From contig NZ_SJEE01000041.1 of NCBI RefSeq assembly GCF_006937785.1, forward strand, positions 1-45,748: 45,748 nucleotides of DNA. The letters are read 5' to 3'. How positions within the stretch are numbered: the first letter of the stretch is position 1; every line of letters starts with the position of its first letter. Origin of the DNA: Pseudanabaena sp. UWO311 (GTDB lineage Bacteria; Cyanobacteriota; Cyanobacteriia; Pseudanabaenales; Pseudanabaenaceae). This document shows, piece by piece, positions 8,530 to 17,695 of this stretch. Both the position numbers and the translations under genes were made by a program. The notes beneath the pieces are model-generated. The model ran no database searches, had not been told where the DNA came from, and saw nothing but the letters and a program-made list of their open reading frames with translations.

Positions 8530-9390
8530 GTGGCAAAAGACGAATTTATAAAACTGCTTAATCAAGGTGCAAATATTTGGAACAAATGGAGAGAATCCCA
8601 TCCCGATATTCGTGGCGTTGATCTTAGTGAAATTCAGCTTGAAGAAATCGATCTGACGGGGATCGACCTGAGCATGGTTAATTTGCGTGGTGCGAAATTG
8701 CATAACGTAAATCTGTCTTCTGCTAACTTGCGCGGTGCGGACTTGAGTATGGCAAATCTAAGAGGAGTAGATCTTAAGAATGCAAATCTTGGAGCAGCCC
8801 ATCTAAGTATGGTTTGCTTAAGTGAAGCTAATCTTAGCCATGCAAATCTAAGTGGAGCAGACTTGCGAGGCTCGAATCTGCGTTTAGCTAAGCTTGATCA
8901 TGCTGATTTATCAACAACAAAACTCAATATGTCTAGCTTAAGTGGAGCTAGCATGATTGGTGCAATTCTCATTGGTGCAAATTTAAGCCGAGCCGAATTA
9001 AGAGAATCTAACCTTGCAGGAACTGATTTTAGTCGAGCAAACTTGAGTGAAGCTGATTTATCTCACAGTAATCTCAATGTCTCGACTTTGGTTGGTACAG
9101 ATTTAATTGGTGCGACCTTGGTAGATATTGATCTTAGTGAGTCAAATTTGACGCGGGCAAATTTAATCGGTGCAAATCTCTATCGTGCTAACCTCTGTGG
9201 CTGCGATCTGATTGGAGCTGATCTTCGCGGTGCAAACTGTAGTGAAGCCTATTTTATTGGAGCCGATTTAAGTCGTGCTGATCTTAATCGGGCTGAGTTT
9301 ACCAGTGCTAATCTGAGCAAAGCTAATTTTAGTGGAGCAAATACCGAAACCACTGATTTCCAAGGTGCAATTTTGCCCGATGTTTGGTAA
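8530..9390 (+). CDS. Pentapeptide-repeat protein
   Basis: After a short leader of about 35 residues (NIWNKWRESHPDIRGVDLS), almost the whole 286-residue product consists of A(D/N)LXX pentapeptides, for example SSANLRGADLSMANLRGVDL. They predict a right-handed quadrilateral beta-helix of roughly 12 turns. The start is GTG at 8530. There is no signal peptide or membrane segment, so it is probably cytosolic. Such proteins are abundant in cyanobacteria and mostly of unknown role; some mimic DNA and bind gyrase, but nothing here shows that. It ends just before a perfect 34-bp palindrome that separates it from the convergent peptidase gene. Confidence 0.9.
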   Translation: MAKDEFIKLLNQGANIWNKWRESHPDIRGVDLSEIQLEEIDLTGIDLSMVNLRGAKLHNVNLSSANLRGADLSMANLRGVDLKNANLGAAHLSMVCLSEANLSHANLSGADLRGSNLRLAKLDHADLSTTKLNMSSLSGASMIGAILIGANLSRAELRESNLAGTDFSRANLSEADLSHSNLNVSTLVGTDLIGATLVDIDLSESNLTRANLIGANLYRANLCGCDLIGADLRGANCSEAYFIGADLSRADLNRAEFTSANLSKANFSGANTETTDFQGAILPDVW

Positions 9391-9395
9391 TTAGT

Positions 9396-9429
9396 AACGT
9401 AGTGGCAATTCATGAATTGCCACTACGTT
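9396..9429. terminator. Perfect 34-bp palindrome between convergent genes
   Basis: AACGTAGTGGCAATTCA (9396-9412) is followed immediately by its exact complement, TGAATTGCCACTACGTT (9413-9429). It fills almost all of the 39-bp gap between the pentapeptide-repeat stop (9390) and the M23 peptidase stop (9430). A bidirectional transcript-end hairpin is the simplest reading, though it has no clear T-run. Confidence 0.75.
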
Positions 9430-10665
9430 CTAGAGATAAGCGGCGGGATCGATAGGCTCGCCATTTGCACGCAACTCAAAGTGCAAATGTGGCCCCGTCG
9501 AAAAGCCCGTCGAACCAACTGCCGCAATTGGTTGACCTTTAACGACAACATCGCCATCTTTGACATATAGGTCACTACAATGTCCGTAAAGCGTGGTCAT
9601 GCCGTTGCCATGATCAATAATCACAGCATTACCATAGCCGCCATACCAATCCGCATAAATTACTCGACCATGTTCACTCGCATAAATCAAACTGCCATAA
9701 TCTGCTCCAAAATCGATGCCAGAGTGAAAGCGCTCAGTTCCCAAAATTGGATGTGTACGCCAACCAAAGTTGCTAGTCACTGGCCCAATCGTTGGATACA
9801 TTAATTGTCCAGTCCCTGGGGGGAGAATTAGTCCATCATAGGGCTGCACTTTTGCCAGAATAATTTGCGATAGACGACGCGAGTCTTCAGCGAGGCGATC
9901 TTCCGCTTGAGATAAGGCTTGACGATCGCTCTTTAGGCGATCGATTGTATTTTGTTGAGCAACAGCTTCAGATTCAATATTAGATTTTTGATATTTCAGC
10001 TTTTGGGTCAATAACTCAATTTCATTTTTTTGAGCAACTATCTGGTTGCGTTGCTTTTCGACTTGATTGGATCTCTGAGACAAGTCGGCAAGGAGCTTGC
10101 GATCGCGGTCATAAATACGCTCAATTTGGCGACGGCGATCGGCAAATTGATTCAGATCTTGACTGCTGAGGAGGGTTACCCACCAACGCTGTAGTTGTTG
10201 CCTTTGCAAATATTGCAATCGCGCCGTAGTTGCACCGCGTCTTTTATTGAGGTCATACTCTAGTTCTTGGAGCTTTGTATTGAGTGTTTGGAGTTGTTCT
10301 CTTGCTTGCCGAATTTTTTTCTCGTTGTCTTTAATCTGAGCATCTGTAACGCGTACATTTCGTTTCAATGCATCCAGCCGAGATTGAGCAGGCTTAGTGA
10401 GAGCGTTAATCTGCTCTTGTTGTTTCTGGATGATTTGACGTTGTTGATCGACAAAGTTTTGATAATTTTTTAGCTCATCCACAGACTGAGCTTTGGCAGG
10501 AGCCACCTGACTTAGCGCTAAGCCGCAGCATATCGCGATCGCCACGATTACTAATCTCAGCCCAAAAAATTGCCGCGCAATTAACTTCCCAATTTGTTGA
10601 ATTTTTGGGTAATTAACCAACCAAGGCTTGCTAATTATTTCTTGCCAATAATGGCGATCGCGCAT
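9430..10665 (-). CDS. M23 (LytM/EnvC-type) murein endopeptidase with coiled coil
   Basis: Of 411 residues, 1-60 contain a basic stretch then a hydrophobic export segment (LVIVAIAICCGLALSQVAPAKAQS). Residues about 65-270 form a long Gln/Lys/Arg-rich coiled coil. Residues about 295-411 are the LytM domain, with HSGIDFGADYG (the HxxxD zinc site) and TGPHLHFEL (HxH). All zinc ligands are present, so the domain should be catalytically active, unlike degenerate activators. The architecture matches EnvC-like factors that act on septal peptidoglycan during cell separation in the periplasm. The ATG at 10665 overlaps a HIP1-like sequence. Its convergent neighbour is the pentapeptide gene. Confidence 0.88.
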   Translation of the reverse strand: MRDRHYWQEIISKPWLVNYPKIQQIGKLIARQFFGLRLVIVAIAICCGLALSQVAPAKAQSVDELKNYQNFVDQQRQIIQKQQEQINALTKPAQSRLDALKRNVRVTDAQIKDNEKKIRQAREQLQTLNTKLQELEYDLNKRRGATTARLQYLQRQQLQRWWVTLLSSQDLNQFADRRRQIERIYDRDRKLLADLSQRSNQVEKQRNQIVAQKNEIELLTQKLKYQKSNIESEAVAQQNTIDRLKSDRQALSQAEDRLAEDSRRLSQIILAKVQPYDGLILPPGTGQLMYPTIGPVTSNFGWRTHPILGTERFHSGIDFGADYGSLIYASEHGRVIYADWYGGYGNAVIIDHGNGMTTLYGHCSDLYVKDGDVVVKGQPIAAVGSTGFSTGPHLHFELRANGEPIDPAAYL

Positions 10666-11050
10666 TCAGGTCACCAGATATCCACAAACTATAGCGATTT
10701 AGAGTTTTTTTAAATCAAACTCTAAACTCAAAAGCCTTACTGGGCTTGATTTTTTTGTATTTAAATGAGCGTACACTCAATTAAAAACAGCTATAGGGCA
10801 AGATTCTAACCGCATTTTGTCACTTATTAAACCCGATTTTTTTATTAAAAGAATTGCTGGCAATTAATGCAATTTGTAAACGAAATTAAAATTTCAACTT
10901 TTAGTAGCATTTCTGTATCTTTTAATACTAAAAATCGTGTATATAATAGTTCCATGACATATTCTGTTCTTGCAATCTAAAATTAGCACTTAAGAAATTG
11001 CTTTACAAGTTGATAAATAAAGTTACTTGATAAATTGTAGAAATAAAGCT
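10666..11050. promoter_or_regulatory. Divergent intergenic region
   Basis: This 385-bp AT-rich interval separates the divergent M23 peptidase gene and a small hypothetical gene, so it should contain promoters for both. I see a small inverted repeat (TTTAGAGTTT at 10698-10707, AAACTCTAAA at 10717-10726). TATAAT at 10942-10947 lies about 100 bp before the ATG at 11051 and is a possible -10 element without a good -35. No coding frame is supportable. Confidence 0.4.
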
Positions 11051-11290
11051 ATGAAAACCACCACACGTCAACAACCAACCAAAACCACTAGGAATATTCG
11101 GCAAAACTCTTCTCCTCAGTGCCTAATTCCCTTGCCTTCTACATGGGTAACTTTGTTAGAACCACCGATTTATAGTTGTTACGATGAAGCATTGTTGATG
11201 TGTCAATATCCCGATGGTCATTGGGCAGCATGGATTCCTGATTTTGGGGAAATTAAATTACATTCAGGTCAATTTTGTCGGATGACTTAA
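11051..11290 (+). CDS. Small hypothetical protein
   Basis: ATG 11051 begins a 79-residue protein. The open frame extends to TTG 11027, but ATG is preferred, although no strong ribosome binding site is visible. The N-terminus is Thr/Gln/Arg-rich (KTTTRQQPTKTTRN). The C-terminal half is hydrophobic and aromatic (YSCYDEALLMCQYPDGHWAAWIPDFGEIKLH), looking like a compact beta-rich domain. I do not recognise a named family. A strong hairpin follows seven bases after the stop, which supports a real transcript. Confidence 0.55.
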   Translation: MKTTTRQQPTKTTRNIRQNSSPQCLIPLPSTWVTLLEPPIYSCYDEALLMCQYPDGHWAAWIPDFGEIKLHSGQFCRMT

Positions 11291-11297
11291 ATCCAAA

Positions 11298-11340
11298 ACA
11301 GCCGATAAAAGCCATGCTTAGCATGGCTTTTATCGGCTGT
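11298..11340 (+). terminator. 20-bp inverted repeat downstream of the small hypothetical gene
   Basis: The arm ACAGCCGATAAAAGCCATGC (11298-11317) and its exact complement (11321-11340) enclose TTA. It starts seven bases after the stop at 11290, so it is the likely transcript-end hairpin. Confidence 0.75.
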
Positions 11341-11404
11341 CTAATTGCTAGTTTGTTCTCAATTTTCTGTAGAACTATAGCAATGTAAGCTTTGCTTAGG
11401 ACAT

Positions 11405-11459
11405 AAAACCCAAAAGATGAGTGGCAGAGCTTCGCGCTGCCACTCATCTTTTGGGTTTT
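11405..11459 (-). terminator. 23-bp inverted repeat downstream of the polyphosphate kinase gene
   Basis: The arms 11405-11427 (starting AAAACCCAAAAGATGAG) and 11437-11459 are exact complements around the loop AGCTTCGCG. It sits 19 bp past the stop of the minus-strand kinase gene, with flanking A/T tracts, so it is a good transcript-end candidate. Confidence 0.75.
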
Positions 11460-11478
11460 GAATTGTCCTATCTATCTC

Positions 11479-12495
11479 TTATGTTGCTATATCTGTATTT
11501 TTAGAAAGAGAGATATTAGGTACAAAATTCTGAAGTCGCATTGGTGGTCTTACATAATCCATCTCATGTTGGCGAGGAGGAAGTTCAATCTTCACAGGGG
11601 TTAAATCCTCATAAGGAACTTGACTCAACAGATGAGAAATACAATTGATATGAGCTCGCCGTTTATCATCAGAACTGACCACATACCAAGGAGATTGCTT
11701 TATATCCGTAGCATTGAACATGTCATCCTTCGCCTTAGAATATTCTACCCACTTAGCTCTTGCTTCCAAATCCATCGGACTGATCTTCCAACGCTTGAGA
11801 GGATTCTTAATACGTTCTTGAAATCTCTTTTCCTGTTCTTCATCGCTTACAGAAAACCAATACTTAATCAAGATGATTCCTGCTCGTTGAAGCATACATT
11901 CAAATTCTGGGCAGGAACGCAAGAACTCAACGTACTCTTCATGGGTGCAAAAATTCATCACTCGCTCTACTCCAGCACGGTTGTACCAACTGCGATCGAA
12001 CAATACCATCTCACCAGCCGCAGGTAAATGCGCAGCATAGCGCTGAAAATACCACTGAGTTTTTTCGCGATCAGAAGGTGTTCCCAAAGCAACGACTTTG
12101 CAAACACGAGGATTCAGGCATTCGGTAATTCTTTTGATTGTACCGCCCTTACCAGCTGCGTCGCGACCTTCAAACAAAACAACAACTTTAAGCTTTTTAT
12201 ATTTTACCCATTCCTGCAATTTGACTAGTTCGATGTGTAGCCGATTGAGTTCCTTCTCATAAATTTGCTTTGGAAGCTTCTCAGTCAAATCTGAGGTTTT
12301 AGACTTCCTTTTGCGCTTCGATGATTCTAGCAACAAATGATCTTGCGCATTATTTCTATCATTACTACCTTGCCCTAGTAGCTGCTCAGACAAATCAGCT
12401 TTCGATTTATCCTTTTTTTTACTAGTTTGTGTGGCTTTTGTAGAATCCATCACAAGGTGATTTTGAGTGCTTTTACTACTATCTTTCTTAGCCAT
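11479..12495 (-). CDS. ppk2: Polyphosphate kinase 2 family protein
   Basis: The 338-residue product contains the PPK2 core: Walker A FEGRDAAGKGG near residue 109, then TPSDREKTQWYFQRY, and Walker B FDRSWYNRAGVERVM. The RIKNPLKRWKISPMD segment is also typical. These enzymes transfer phosphate between polyphosphate and nucleotides, usually making GTP or ATP from the diphosphates or the reverse. The first 75 residues are a Lys/Ser-rich extension with an internal duplication (QNHLVMDSTK and QDHLLLESSK), outside the catalytic domain. ATG 12495 is preferred to the GTG three codons upstream. The reaction direction cannot be read from the sequence. Confidence 0.92.
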   Translation of the reverse strand: MAKKDSSKSTQNHLVMDSTKATQTSKKKDKSKADLSEQLLGQGSNDRNNAQDHLLLESSKRKRKSKTSDLTEKLPKQIYEKELNRLHIELVKLQEWVKYKKLKVVVLFEGRDAAGKGGTIKRITECLNPRVCKVVALGTPSDREKTQWYFQRYAAHLPAAGEMVLFDRSWYNRAGVERVMNFCTHEEYVEFLRSCPEFECMLQRAGIILIKYWFSVSDEEQEKRFQERIKNPLKRWKISPMDLEARAKWVEYSKAKDDMFNATDIKQSPWYVVSSDDKRRAHINCISHLLSQVPYEDLTPVKIELPPRQHEMDYVRPPMRLQNFVPNISLSKNTDIAT

Positions 12496-12615
12496 GTCTA
12501 TCACTGTTTTATAGTTAGGGCTTAAGCAGTAATCCTACAATCAATTGCGGAGTAAAAACTCAATCCCATTTTAAGGAGTTACTTAGAAGCGTTTTTTAGT
12601 ATCTTGCTTGATTCA

Positions 12616-12667
12616 GTATTGAGTAACTAAACCAAAAGCTTAATTTCTTGGTTTAGTTACTCAATAC
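12616..12667. repeat. 20-bp perfect inverted repeat upstream of the polyphosphate kinase gene
   Basis: GTATTGAGTAACTAAACCAA (12616-12635) and its exact complement (12648-12667) flank a 12-base spacer. It lies 121 bp upstream of the kinase start and 90 bp beyond the dehydrogenase transcript-end hairpin. It could be a second terminator or an operator-like element. Confidence 0.7.
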
Positions 12668-12757
12668 CTAGTGATTGTAGTCTGAAGGTACAACTATTTA
12701 TATTAAGACTCAGCATCAAACGATACATGCAGCTTTATAGACGCTACAGAGAAAAAA

Positions 12758-12798
12758 CAAAAGAGAGTTGTGGTGCTTTGCACCACAACTCTCTTTTG
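12758..12798 (-). terminator. 18-bp inverted repeat downstream of the UDP-glucose dehydrogenase gene
   Basis: CAAAAGAGAGTTGTGGTG (12758-12775) pairs exactly with 12781-12798 around CTTTG. The hairpin ends 13 bp beyond the minus-strand stop codon at 12812 and is followed, in the direction of transcription, by TTTTTTC. This is a good intrinsic terminator for the exopolysaccharide block. Confidence 0.8.
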
Positions 12799-12811
12799 GA
12801 ACGATTTATTA

Positions 12812-14158
12812 CTATCGTCCAATGCCAATATATTGATATCCAAGGGCTTTAAGAGCTTTACCATCAAGGAAGTTACGCGCATCGATAATTACAGGATGTG
12901 CCATCAGAGTCAGCATCTTAGCATAGTCGATCGCTAAAAACTCTTTCCAATCAGTCACCAATACCACCGCATCGCAGCCATCGGCTAAACGCTCTAGATC
13001 GGTTTCAACTATCACATTCGAGAAACCTTGACGTAATCCTGATTGAGAAACTAGAGGATCATAGGCTTTCACTCTTGCTCCCAAACGATTGAGCTGATCG
13101 ATTAAGGTCAAGGCAGGTGCATCACGCATATCATCAGTATCTGGTTTAAAGGTCATTCCCAATAAACCAATGGTTTTTCCCTTCAGGATTTTCAAAGCTT
13201 GTTGCAGCTTCTCTACGACTAAAGTGCGCTGCAATTCATTCACCTTTACACAAGCTTTTAAAATCTCGGTGGAATAGCCATAGTCCTCAGCCGTATAGAT
13301 TAGAGCTGAGACATCCTTCCCAAAGCATGAACCGCCCCAGCCAATACCTGCTTGCAAGAACTTCGAGCCAATACGCGAATCTAAACCAATTCCCTTGGCA
13401 ACTTCTTTAACATCAGCACCAACGCGATCGCAAATGTTTGCTACTTCATTGACAAAGCTGATCTTGGTGGCAAGAAATGCATTCGCCGCATACTTAATCA
13501 TTTCGGCTGAGTTCAAATCGGTAATTACTACAGGTACTGGTGGCAGAGTTTTGTCTTCAGCAAAAGAGCGATCAATAATTGGCGTATACAGCTCTTGCAT
13601 TAGCTTAAGAGCACGATCGCTGCCACTGCCAACCACAATGCGATCAGGATTAAATGTATCGAAAACGGCTACACCCTCGCGCAGAAATTCTGGATTACTG
13701 ACCACATCAAACTGAATCTGATCGATATTACTTTTGCCTGCCATTCCATCTAGTACAATCATGCGTACCCAGTCGCCAGACCCAATTGGCACTGTAGACT
13801 TGTTGACGATCACACGATATCCTTCAGTAAGACTTTCCCCAATACTCCTTGCGACAGCTTCAACATAGCGCATATCGCTACGACCATCAGCTAGAGATGG
13901 AGTACCCACAGCAATGAAGAGAATCTCACCATGATTCACACCTGCCGCAATATCTGTTGTAAATTCGATCTTCCCTTTACGGATTGACTCAGCTATAACT
14001 TCTGGTAATCCTGGCTCATGAATTGGCGATTGCCCTGATTTCATCAGCTTGACTTTTTCCTCATTATTATCGACACAAATCACGTCATGACCAATGTAAG
14101 CCAGACAAGCTCCTGTGACTAAACCCACATAACCAGTTCCGATTACACAAACACGCAT
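12812..14158 (-). CDS. ugd: UDP-glucose 6-dehydrogenase
   Basis: The 448-residue enzyme has the N-terminal Rossmann motif VIGTGYVGLVTG with the NAD-ribose acidic residue in VICVDNNEEKV. The catalytic-cysteine motif is GIGWGGSCFGKDV. The C-terminal UDP-binding domain begins near KTIGLLGMTFKPDTDDMRDAP. It oxidises UDP-glucose to UDP-glucuronate using two NAD+. Length and motifs are standard. Immediately upstream on the same strand is the decarboxylase that uses UDP-glucuronate, so the pair makes UDP-xylose or related precursors for extracellular polysaccharide. A hairpin separates the two genes, so relative expression may be tuned. Confidence 0.95.
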   Translation of the reverse strand: MRVCVIGTGYVGLVTGACLAYIGHDVICVDNNEEKVKLMKSGQSPIHEPGLPEVIAESIRKGKIEFTTDIAAGVNHGEILFIAVGTPSLADGRSDMRYVEAVARSIGESLTEGYRVIVNKSTVPIGSGDWVRMIVLDGMAGKSNIDQIQFDVVSNPEFLREGVAVFDTFNPDRIVVGSGSDRALKLMQELYTPIIDRSFAEDKTLPPVPVVITDLNSAEMIKYAANAFLATKISFVNEVANICDRVGADVKEVAKGIGLDSRIGSKFLQAGIGWGGSCFGKDVSALIYTAEDYGYSTEILKACVKVNELQRTLVVEKLQQALKILKGKTIGLLGMTFKPDTDDMRDAPALTLIDQLNRLGARVKAYDPLVSQSGLRQGFSNVIVETDLERLADGCDAVVLVTDWKEFLAIDYAKMLTLMAHPVIIDARNFLDGKALKALGYQYIGIGR

Positions 14159-14201
14159 GTTCTATTACCTAATATTTAATAATTTTTTGCTGCTCAGAAA
14201 G

Positions 14202-14252
14202 AAATCAGTTTCAGATCGATAGGCTTTTTGTCTATCGATCTGAAACTGATTT
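14202..14252 (-). terminator. 21-bp inverted repeat between the decarboxylase and dehydrogenase genes
   Basis: The arms 14202-14222 (starting AAATCAGTTTCAGATC) and 14232-14252 are exact complements around a nine-base loop. The stem ends one base from the decarboxylase stop codon. On the minus strand it lies between two functionally linked genes, so it may be a partial terminator or an mRNA-stabilising structure. Confidence 0.7.
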
Positions 14253-15194
14253 TTATAAGTCTTGGTTTTTGAGACGATCGCGGAAATAAGCGATCGTCTT
14301 CGAGAGTCCCTCTTTTAACTGAACGGTTGGTTCCCACCCTAAATGCAATTTAGCTTGTGAAATATCAGGTTGGCGGCGTTGGGGATCATCTTGTGGCAAT
14401 GGCTTAAAGATTAGTTCTGTTGTAGGATCAACCATATTTTGAATAGTTTGAGCCAATTGTAAAATTGTATATTCTCCAGGATTCCCCAAATTTACAGGCC
14501 CAATATAACTTCCATTCATTAAACGCATCAATCCTTCCACAAGATCTGATACATAGCAAAAGCTACGCGTTTGAGAGCCATCCCCATAAATAGTGAGTGG
14601 AATCCCTTTAAGAGCTTGAACCACAAAATTACTAACGACACGCCCATCGTTCTCTAGCATTCGCTCCCCATGGGTATTGAAAATCCGTGCAACGCGAATC
14701 TCAACACCAAACTGACGATGATAATCAAAAGTAATAGTCTCTGCAACGCGTTTACCTTCGTCATAGCAGCTACGAATGCCTGTGCAATTGACGTTACCCC
14801 AGTAGCTTTCGACCTGGGGATGCATCAATGGATCACCGTAAACTTCCGAAGTCGATGCTAACAAAATTCTTGCTTTGGATTGTTTCGCCAATTCCAACAT
14901 ATTTAGGGTTCCTAAGAAGTTGGTTTTAGCAGTTTGAATTGGGTCAGATTGATAATGTACGGGTGAAGCTGGACAAGCAAGGTGATAGATTTGATCGACA
15001 TTGTCAATCATGATCGAATCGACTACATCATGCTCGATGAATTGAAAATCAGGATGTTTGCTCCATTGAGCATTATTAGATTTTCTGCCTGTATAAAGGT
15101 TGTCAACACAAATAACTTCATGTTCAGATTCCATCAAGCGATCAACTAGATGCGAGCCAATGAAGCCAGCACCACCAGTAACTAAAATTTTCAT
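14253..15194 (-). CDS. UDP-glucuronate decarboxylase / NAD-dependent sugar epimerase (extended SDR)
   Basis: The 313 residues begin with [16 protein letters not shown], the NAD-binding glycine motif of extended short-chain dehydrogenases. The catalytic set is TSEVYG, then YDEGKRVAE (YxxxK), with [10 protein letters not shown] following. [13 protein letters not shown] is characteristic of UDP-xylose synthase (UXS)-type decarboxylases rather than GalE epimerases. The predicted reaction is UDP-glucuronate to UDP-xylose. It follows the export protein gene with a 2-bp gap and precedes the UDP-glucose dehydrogenase, which supplies the substrate. The decarboxylase assignment is strong from motif and context, though a dTDP-glucose dehydratase-like activity cannot be excluded. 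Confidence 0.88.
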   Translation of the reverse strand: MKILVTGGAGFIGSHLVDRLMESEHEVICVDNLYTGRKSNNAQWSKHPDFQFIEHDVVDSIMIDNVDQIYHLACPASPVHYQSDPIQTAKTNFLGTLNMLELAKQSKARILLASTSEVYGDPLMHPQVESYWGNVNCTGIRSCYDEGKRVAETITFDYHRQFGVEIRVARIFNTHGERMLENDGRVVSNFVVQALKGIPLTIYGDGSQTRSFCYVSDLVEGLMRLMNGSYIGPVNLGNPGEYTILQLAQTIQNMVDPTTELIFKPLPQDDPQRRQPDISQAKLHLGWEPTVQLKEGLSKTIAYFRDRLKNQDL

Positions 15195-15196
15195 GT

Positions 15197-16699
15197 TTAT
15201 CTAAAAAGGTTGTTCACTAAAGAGAACGGCGTGACGATATTACCAAGAAATCTCGTAGCCGAGTTAAGTAGGCTTGATCCAAATGATGGACGCACTACAA
15301 TCACATCGCGATCGCGTAAGCCTGGGTTAGATTCTTCATTTAAAGGAAGATTCAAATCAGCAATTAGATTGCGCCGCATAATCGAGCCATCGGGATTGAC
15401 TCGATAAAGCTCAACCGATCGCCAATCAGCGTCATTGGTTAGTCCACCCGCAAAAGAAATTGCTTCGGTAAACGAACTATTCGGTCTCATTTGGATCGGA
15501 CCCGGACGAACAGCTTCGCCAACTACTTGTACAGTAATTACTGTAGGAGAAAAAGTAGCTTTAGCAACTTGTAGATACTCAGTGGGATTTGTTTTCTCTA
15601 GACGAGGGACAGTAATCAAATCACCATCTGTAAGAGTGATATCTTGACTTAGATCAGCCTTGGTAATTAAATCAAGCAAATTCGCTTTAACAATTGTGCG
15701 CTGACCCTTATCGTTTAAGCGTGAAATCTGCACATTGCGAATATCAGCAATTTCAGTTACTCCATTTGCTGACTGTAAGGCTCGACTGAGTGTAACTGGC
15801 CCCCCACCCGATGCAGTTCCAGCCGCTGTGGTTGCACCTGTCAGCCCAGTGGGAACAACACCATTCCTTGAGTAAACTAAAGTTTGTGGACCTACCCGAT
15901 TAACCTCACCAACGATCGCTACTTGAATAGTAAAAGTGTCAGGGGAAAAAGTGGAATTACTGACGGTGCGAGGCTGGGATGCACTTGCTTGAGATAGTGG
16001 TGGTACGAGAATTGAATCTCCATCAAGGATGCGAACATCTTGACTAATATCGCCCTTCTCTAAAAGGTTTTGGAGGTTAACCTTTATGATGCGGCGACCG
16101 AGAGTCCCATCACGACGTGAAATTTGAATATTACTAATATCGGCTCGTGAGGTGATCCCTGCGGCTGATTCCAATGCTCTTGTTAATGTTGCAGCATTGC
16201 TACCTAATCCCGTTGTTCCTACATAAGTTAAAAAACGTGGACCTGGTCGATTAACTTCTCCGACGATCGCAATATTTAATGGGCGAGGAGAAATTAAAGA
16301 GATATTGACAATATTCCTTACTAAAAAAGGGTTTAGTTTTTCTCGCAGTAAAGCATTTGCTTCATCTAGCCCTAATCCTTCTAGCTTGACAGCACCAATT
16401 AAGGAAACATTGATTGTTCCATCAGGGGCAATAGTTTGAGTTCCTGATAGTTCTGGCACGTTAAACACTTCGATCTTGATATTGTCTCCTGCACCAAGAG
16501 TGTAGCGAAATGTATCTTGAGACTCGCTTACATTTAAAGTCTGAGTGCCACCATTAAGATTGACTAAAGGCTTTAGGTTAGAATTTGACGGTGCTGGGGC
16601 AGAAGGTTTGTCAATTGTGGTAGTCTGTGCCCAAGCAGGTAATGGAGTACAGGCAATTAATGTCAATAGAATTAACCTATTAAACTGAGATATATGCAT
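15197..16699 (-). CDS. Wza-type polysaccharide export protein with SLBB domains
   Basis: ATG 16699 ([12 protein letters not shown]) starts a signal peptide with probable cleavage after PAWA; the frame extends eight codons upstream but without benefit. A polysaccharide-export domain ([20 protein letters not shown], then [12 protein letters not shown]) begins about residue 65 of 500. Three related SLBB-type segments follow, recognisable by [13 protein letters not shown]-like openings ([27 protein letters not shown]) and closing DGDSILVPP or RDVIVVRP motifs. It is a periplasmic/outer-membrane channel component for capsule or exopolysaccharide. It heads the minus-strand unit with the UDP-xylose synthase and UDP-glucose dehydrogenase genes. 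Confidence 0.88.
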   Translation of the reverse strand: MHISQFNRLILLTLIACTPLPAWAQTTTIDKPSAPAPSNSNLKPLVNLNGGTQTLNVSESQDTFRYTLGAGDNIKIEVFNVPELSGTQTIAPDGTINVSLIGAVKLEGLGLDEANALLREKLNPFLVRNIVNISLISPRPLNIAIVGEVNRPGPRFLTYVGTTGLGSNAATLTRALESAAGITSRADISNIQISRRDGTLGRRIIKVNLQNLLEKGDISQDVRILDGDSILVPPLSQASASQPRTVSNSTFSPDTFTIQVAIVGEVNRVGPQTLVYSRNGVVPTGLTGATTAAGTASGGGPVTLSRALQSANGVTEIADIRNVQISRLNDKGQRTIVKANLLDLITKADLSQDITLTDGDLITVPRLEKTNPTEYLQVAKATFSPTVITVQVVGEAVRPGPIQMRPNSSFTEAISFAGGLTNDADWRSVELYRVNPDGSIMRRNLIADLNLPLNEESNPGLRDRDVIVVRPSFGSSLLNSATRFLGNIVTPFSLVNNLFR

Positions 16700-16858
16700 A
16701 AAAGTGCTCCTTACTCTAACCATCTCATCATTAGAAACTGAACATCTGTCATAATGGAATGTAGTTTTAATACAATATTAGAGGCAGTTTTTACAAGATT
16801 TGGCAGCCATTGTATCAGTATGACTAATAGTTTATCTCAGTAATTTTCCCTAAATATA

Positions 16859-17581
16859 ATGCGATCGCCTCAGGTTATTTATGTAGATGCAGTTGGCACC
16901 TTGTTTGGGGTTAGAGGTAGTGTGGGTGAACAATATGCCAAAATCGCGGCAGATTTTAATGTTAGCCTTGACCCTCGGTTAATTAATCGCGCTTTTTACG
17001 AAGTTTTTCAAATTGCTCCAAGGATTGCTTTTCCTAATTTGCCCCAGTCTGACATTCCGAACGCTGAGTATGAATGGTGGCGATCGCTTGCCGAAAAAAC
17101 TTTTAGTCAAACATTTGATTTGGCTAAATTTCTAGATTTTGAAGGTTTCTTTAAGAGTCTTTATGCTTATTTTGCAACGGCTGAACCTTGGTTTATTTAC
17201 GAAGATACTCGATTAGCGCTGGATGAATGGCATCAGCAAGGAATTACTTTGGGCGTGCTATCAAATTTTGATAGTCGGATCTATGCAGTTATGGAGAATT
17301 TAGGGCTAAAGGATTACTTTAGTTCAGTTACAATCTCTACGGAGACTGGTGCAGCTAAGCCAGATCCCTTAATTTTTGAAGTAGCATTAGCCAAACATCA
17401 AATTGAAAAATCACCTGATTTGGCATGGCATATTGGCGATAGTTTTGGCGAAGATTATATGGGGGCAAGTGCTGCGGGAATTTCAGCATTTTGGCTAAAT
17501 CGCGATCGCCAACCAATTACAAATCCAGCTAAGCAGTCAGCACGTACCATTGATAAGTTGACCTCGTTAGCAATACGTTAA
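16859..17581 (+). CDS. HAD-superfamily hydrolase (HDHD3/REG-2-like)
   Basis: The 240-residue protein contains all four haloacid dehalogenase motifs. Motif I is IYVDAVGTLFG, with the nucleophile Asp and the V-G-T form seen in the REG-2/HDHD3 group. Motif II is LSNFDSR, motif III the lysine in GAAKPDPLIF, and motif IV WHIGDSFGEDYMGA. The cap insertion lies between motifs I and II. It is probably a small-molecule phosphatase of unknown substrate. The start codon forms part of a HIP1 site (ATGCGATCGC). It is divergent from the polysaccharide export gene, and the stop codon lies inside the stem of a downstream hairpin. Confidence 0.85.
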   Translation: MRSPQVIYVDAVGTLFGVRGSVGEQYAKIAADFNVSLDPRLINRAFYEVFQIAPRIAFPNLPQSDIPNAEYEWWRSLAEKTFSQTFDLAKFLDFEGFFKSLYAYFATAEPWFIYEDTRLALDEWHQQGITLGVLSNFDSRIYAVMENLGLKDYFSSVTISTETGAAKPDPLIFEVALAKHQIEKSPDLAWHIGDSFGEDYMGASAAGISAFWLNRDRQPITNPAKQSARTIDKLTSLAIR

Positions 17582-17619
17582 GGATAGGCAGCGCTTTGCA
17601 CCGACTATCCTTAACGTAT
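17573..17619 (+). terminator. 15-bp inverted repeat that includes the HAD gene stop codon
   Basis: ATACGTTAAGGATAG (17573-17587) pairs exactly with 17605-17619. The stop TAA (17579-17581) and the last two sense codons lie inside the left arm. The loop contains GCGCTTTGCACC, similar to the centres of other hairpins in this window. Confidence 0.75.
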
Positions 17620-17695
17620 TTGAAGTGTTGTAAAGTGAAACTTAGTGGTGTGAGACTTTGCCGTGCCACCACTAATTAATGACTGGGAAGGGAGT

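Larger units (their letters stand above)
12496..12811. other. Gene-free interval with two strong inverted repeats
   Basis: This is the 316-bp interval between the UDP-glucose dehydrogenase stop (12812) and the polyphosphate kinase start (12495), both on the minus strand. It holds a 20-bp perfect inverted repeat (12616-12667) and an 18-bp terminator-like hairpin (12758-12798). The remainder should contain the kinase promoter. I see no gene. Confidence 0.6.

Noticed and set aside
11253-11447. 64-residue minus-strand frame
   Set aside because: It consists largely of the 11298-11340 hairpin and the end of the opposite gene, with no family resemblance.
16855-16860. TATAAT as a promoter -10 for the HAD gene
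   Set aside because: It overlaps the start codon itself, so it cannot serve a leadered transcript starting at this ATG, and no -35 is visible at the right distance.
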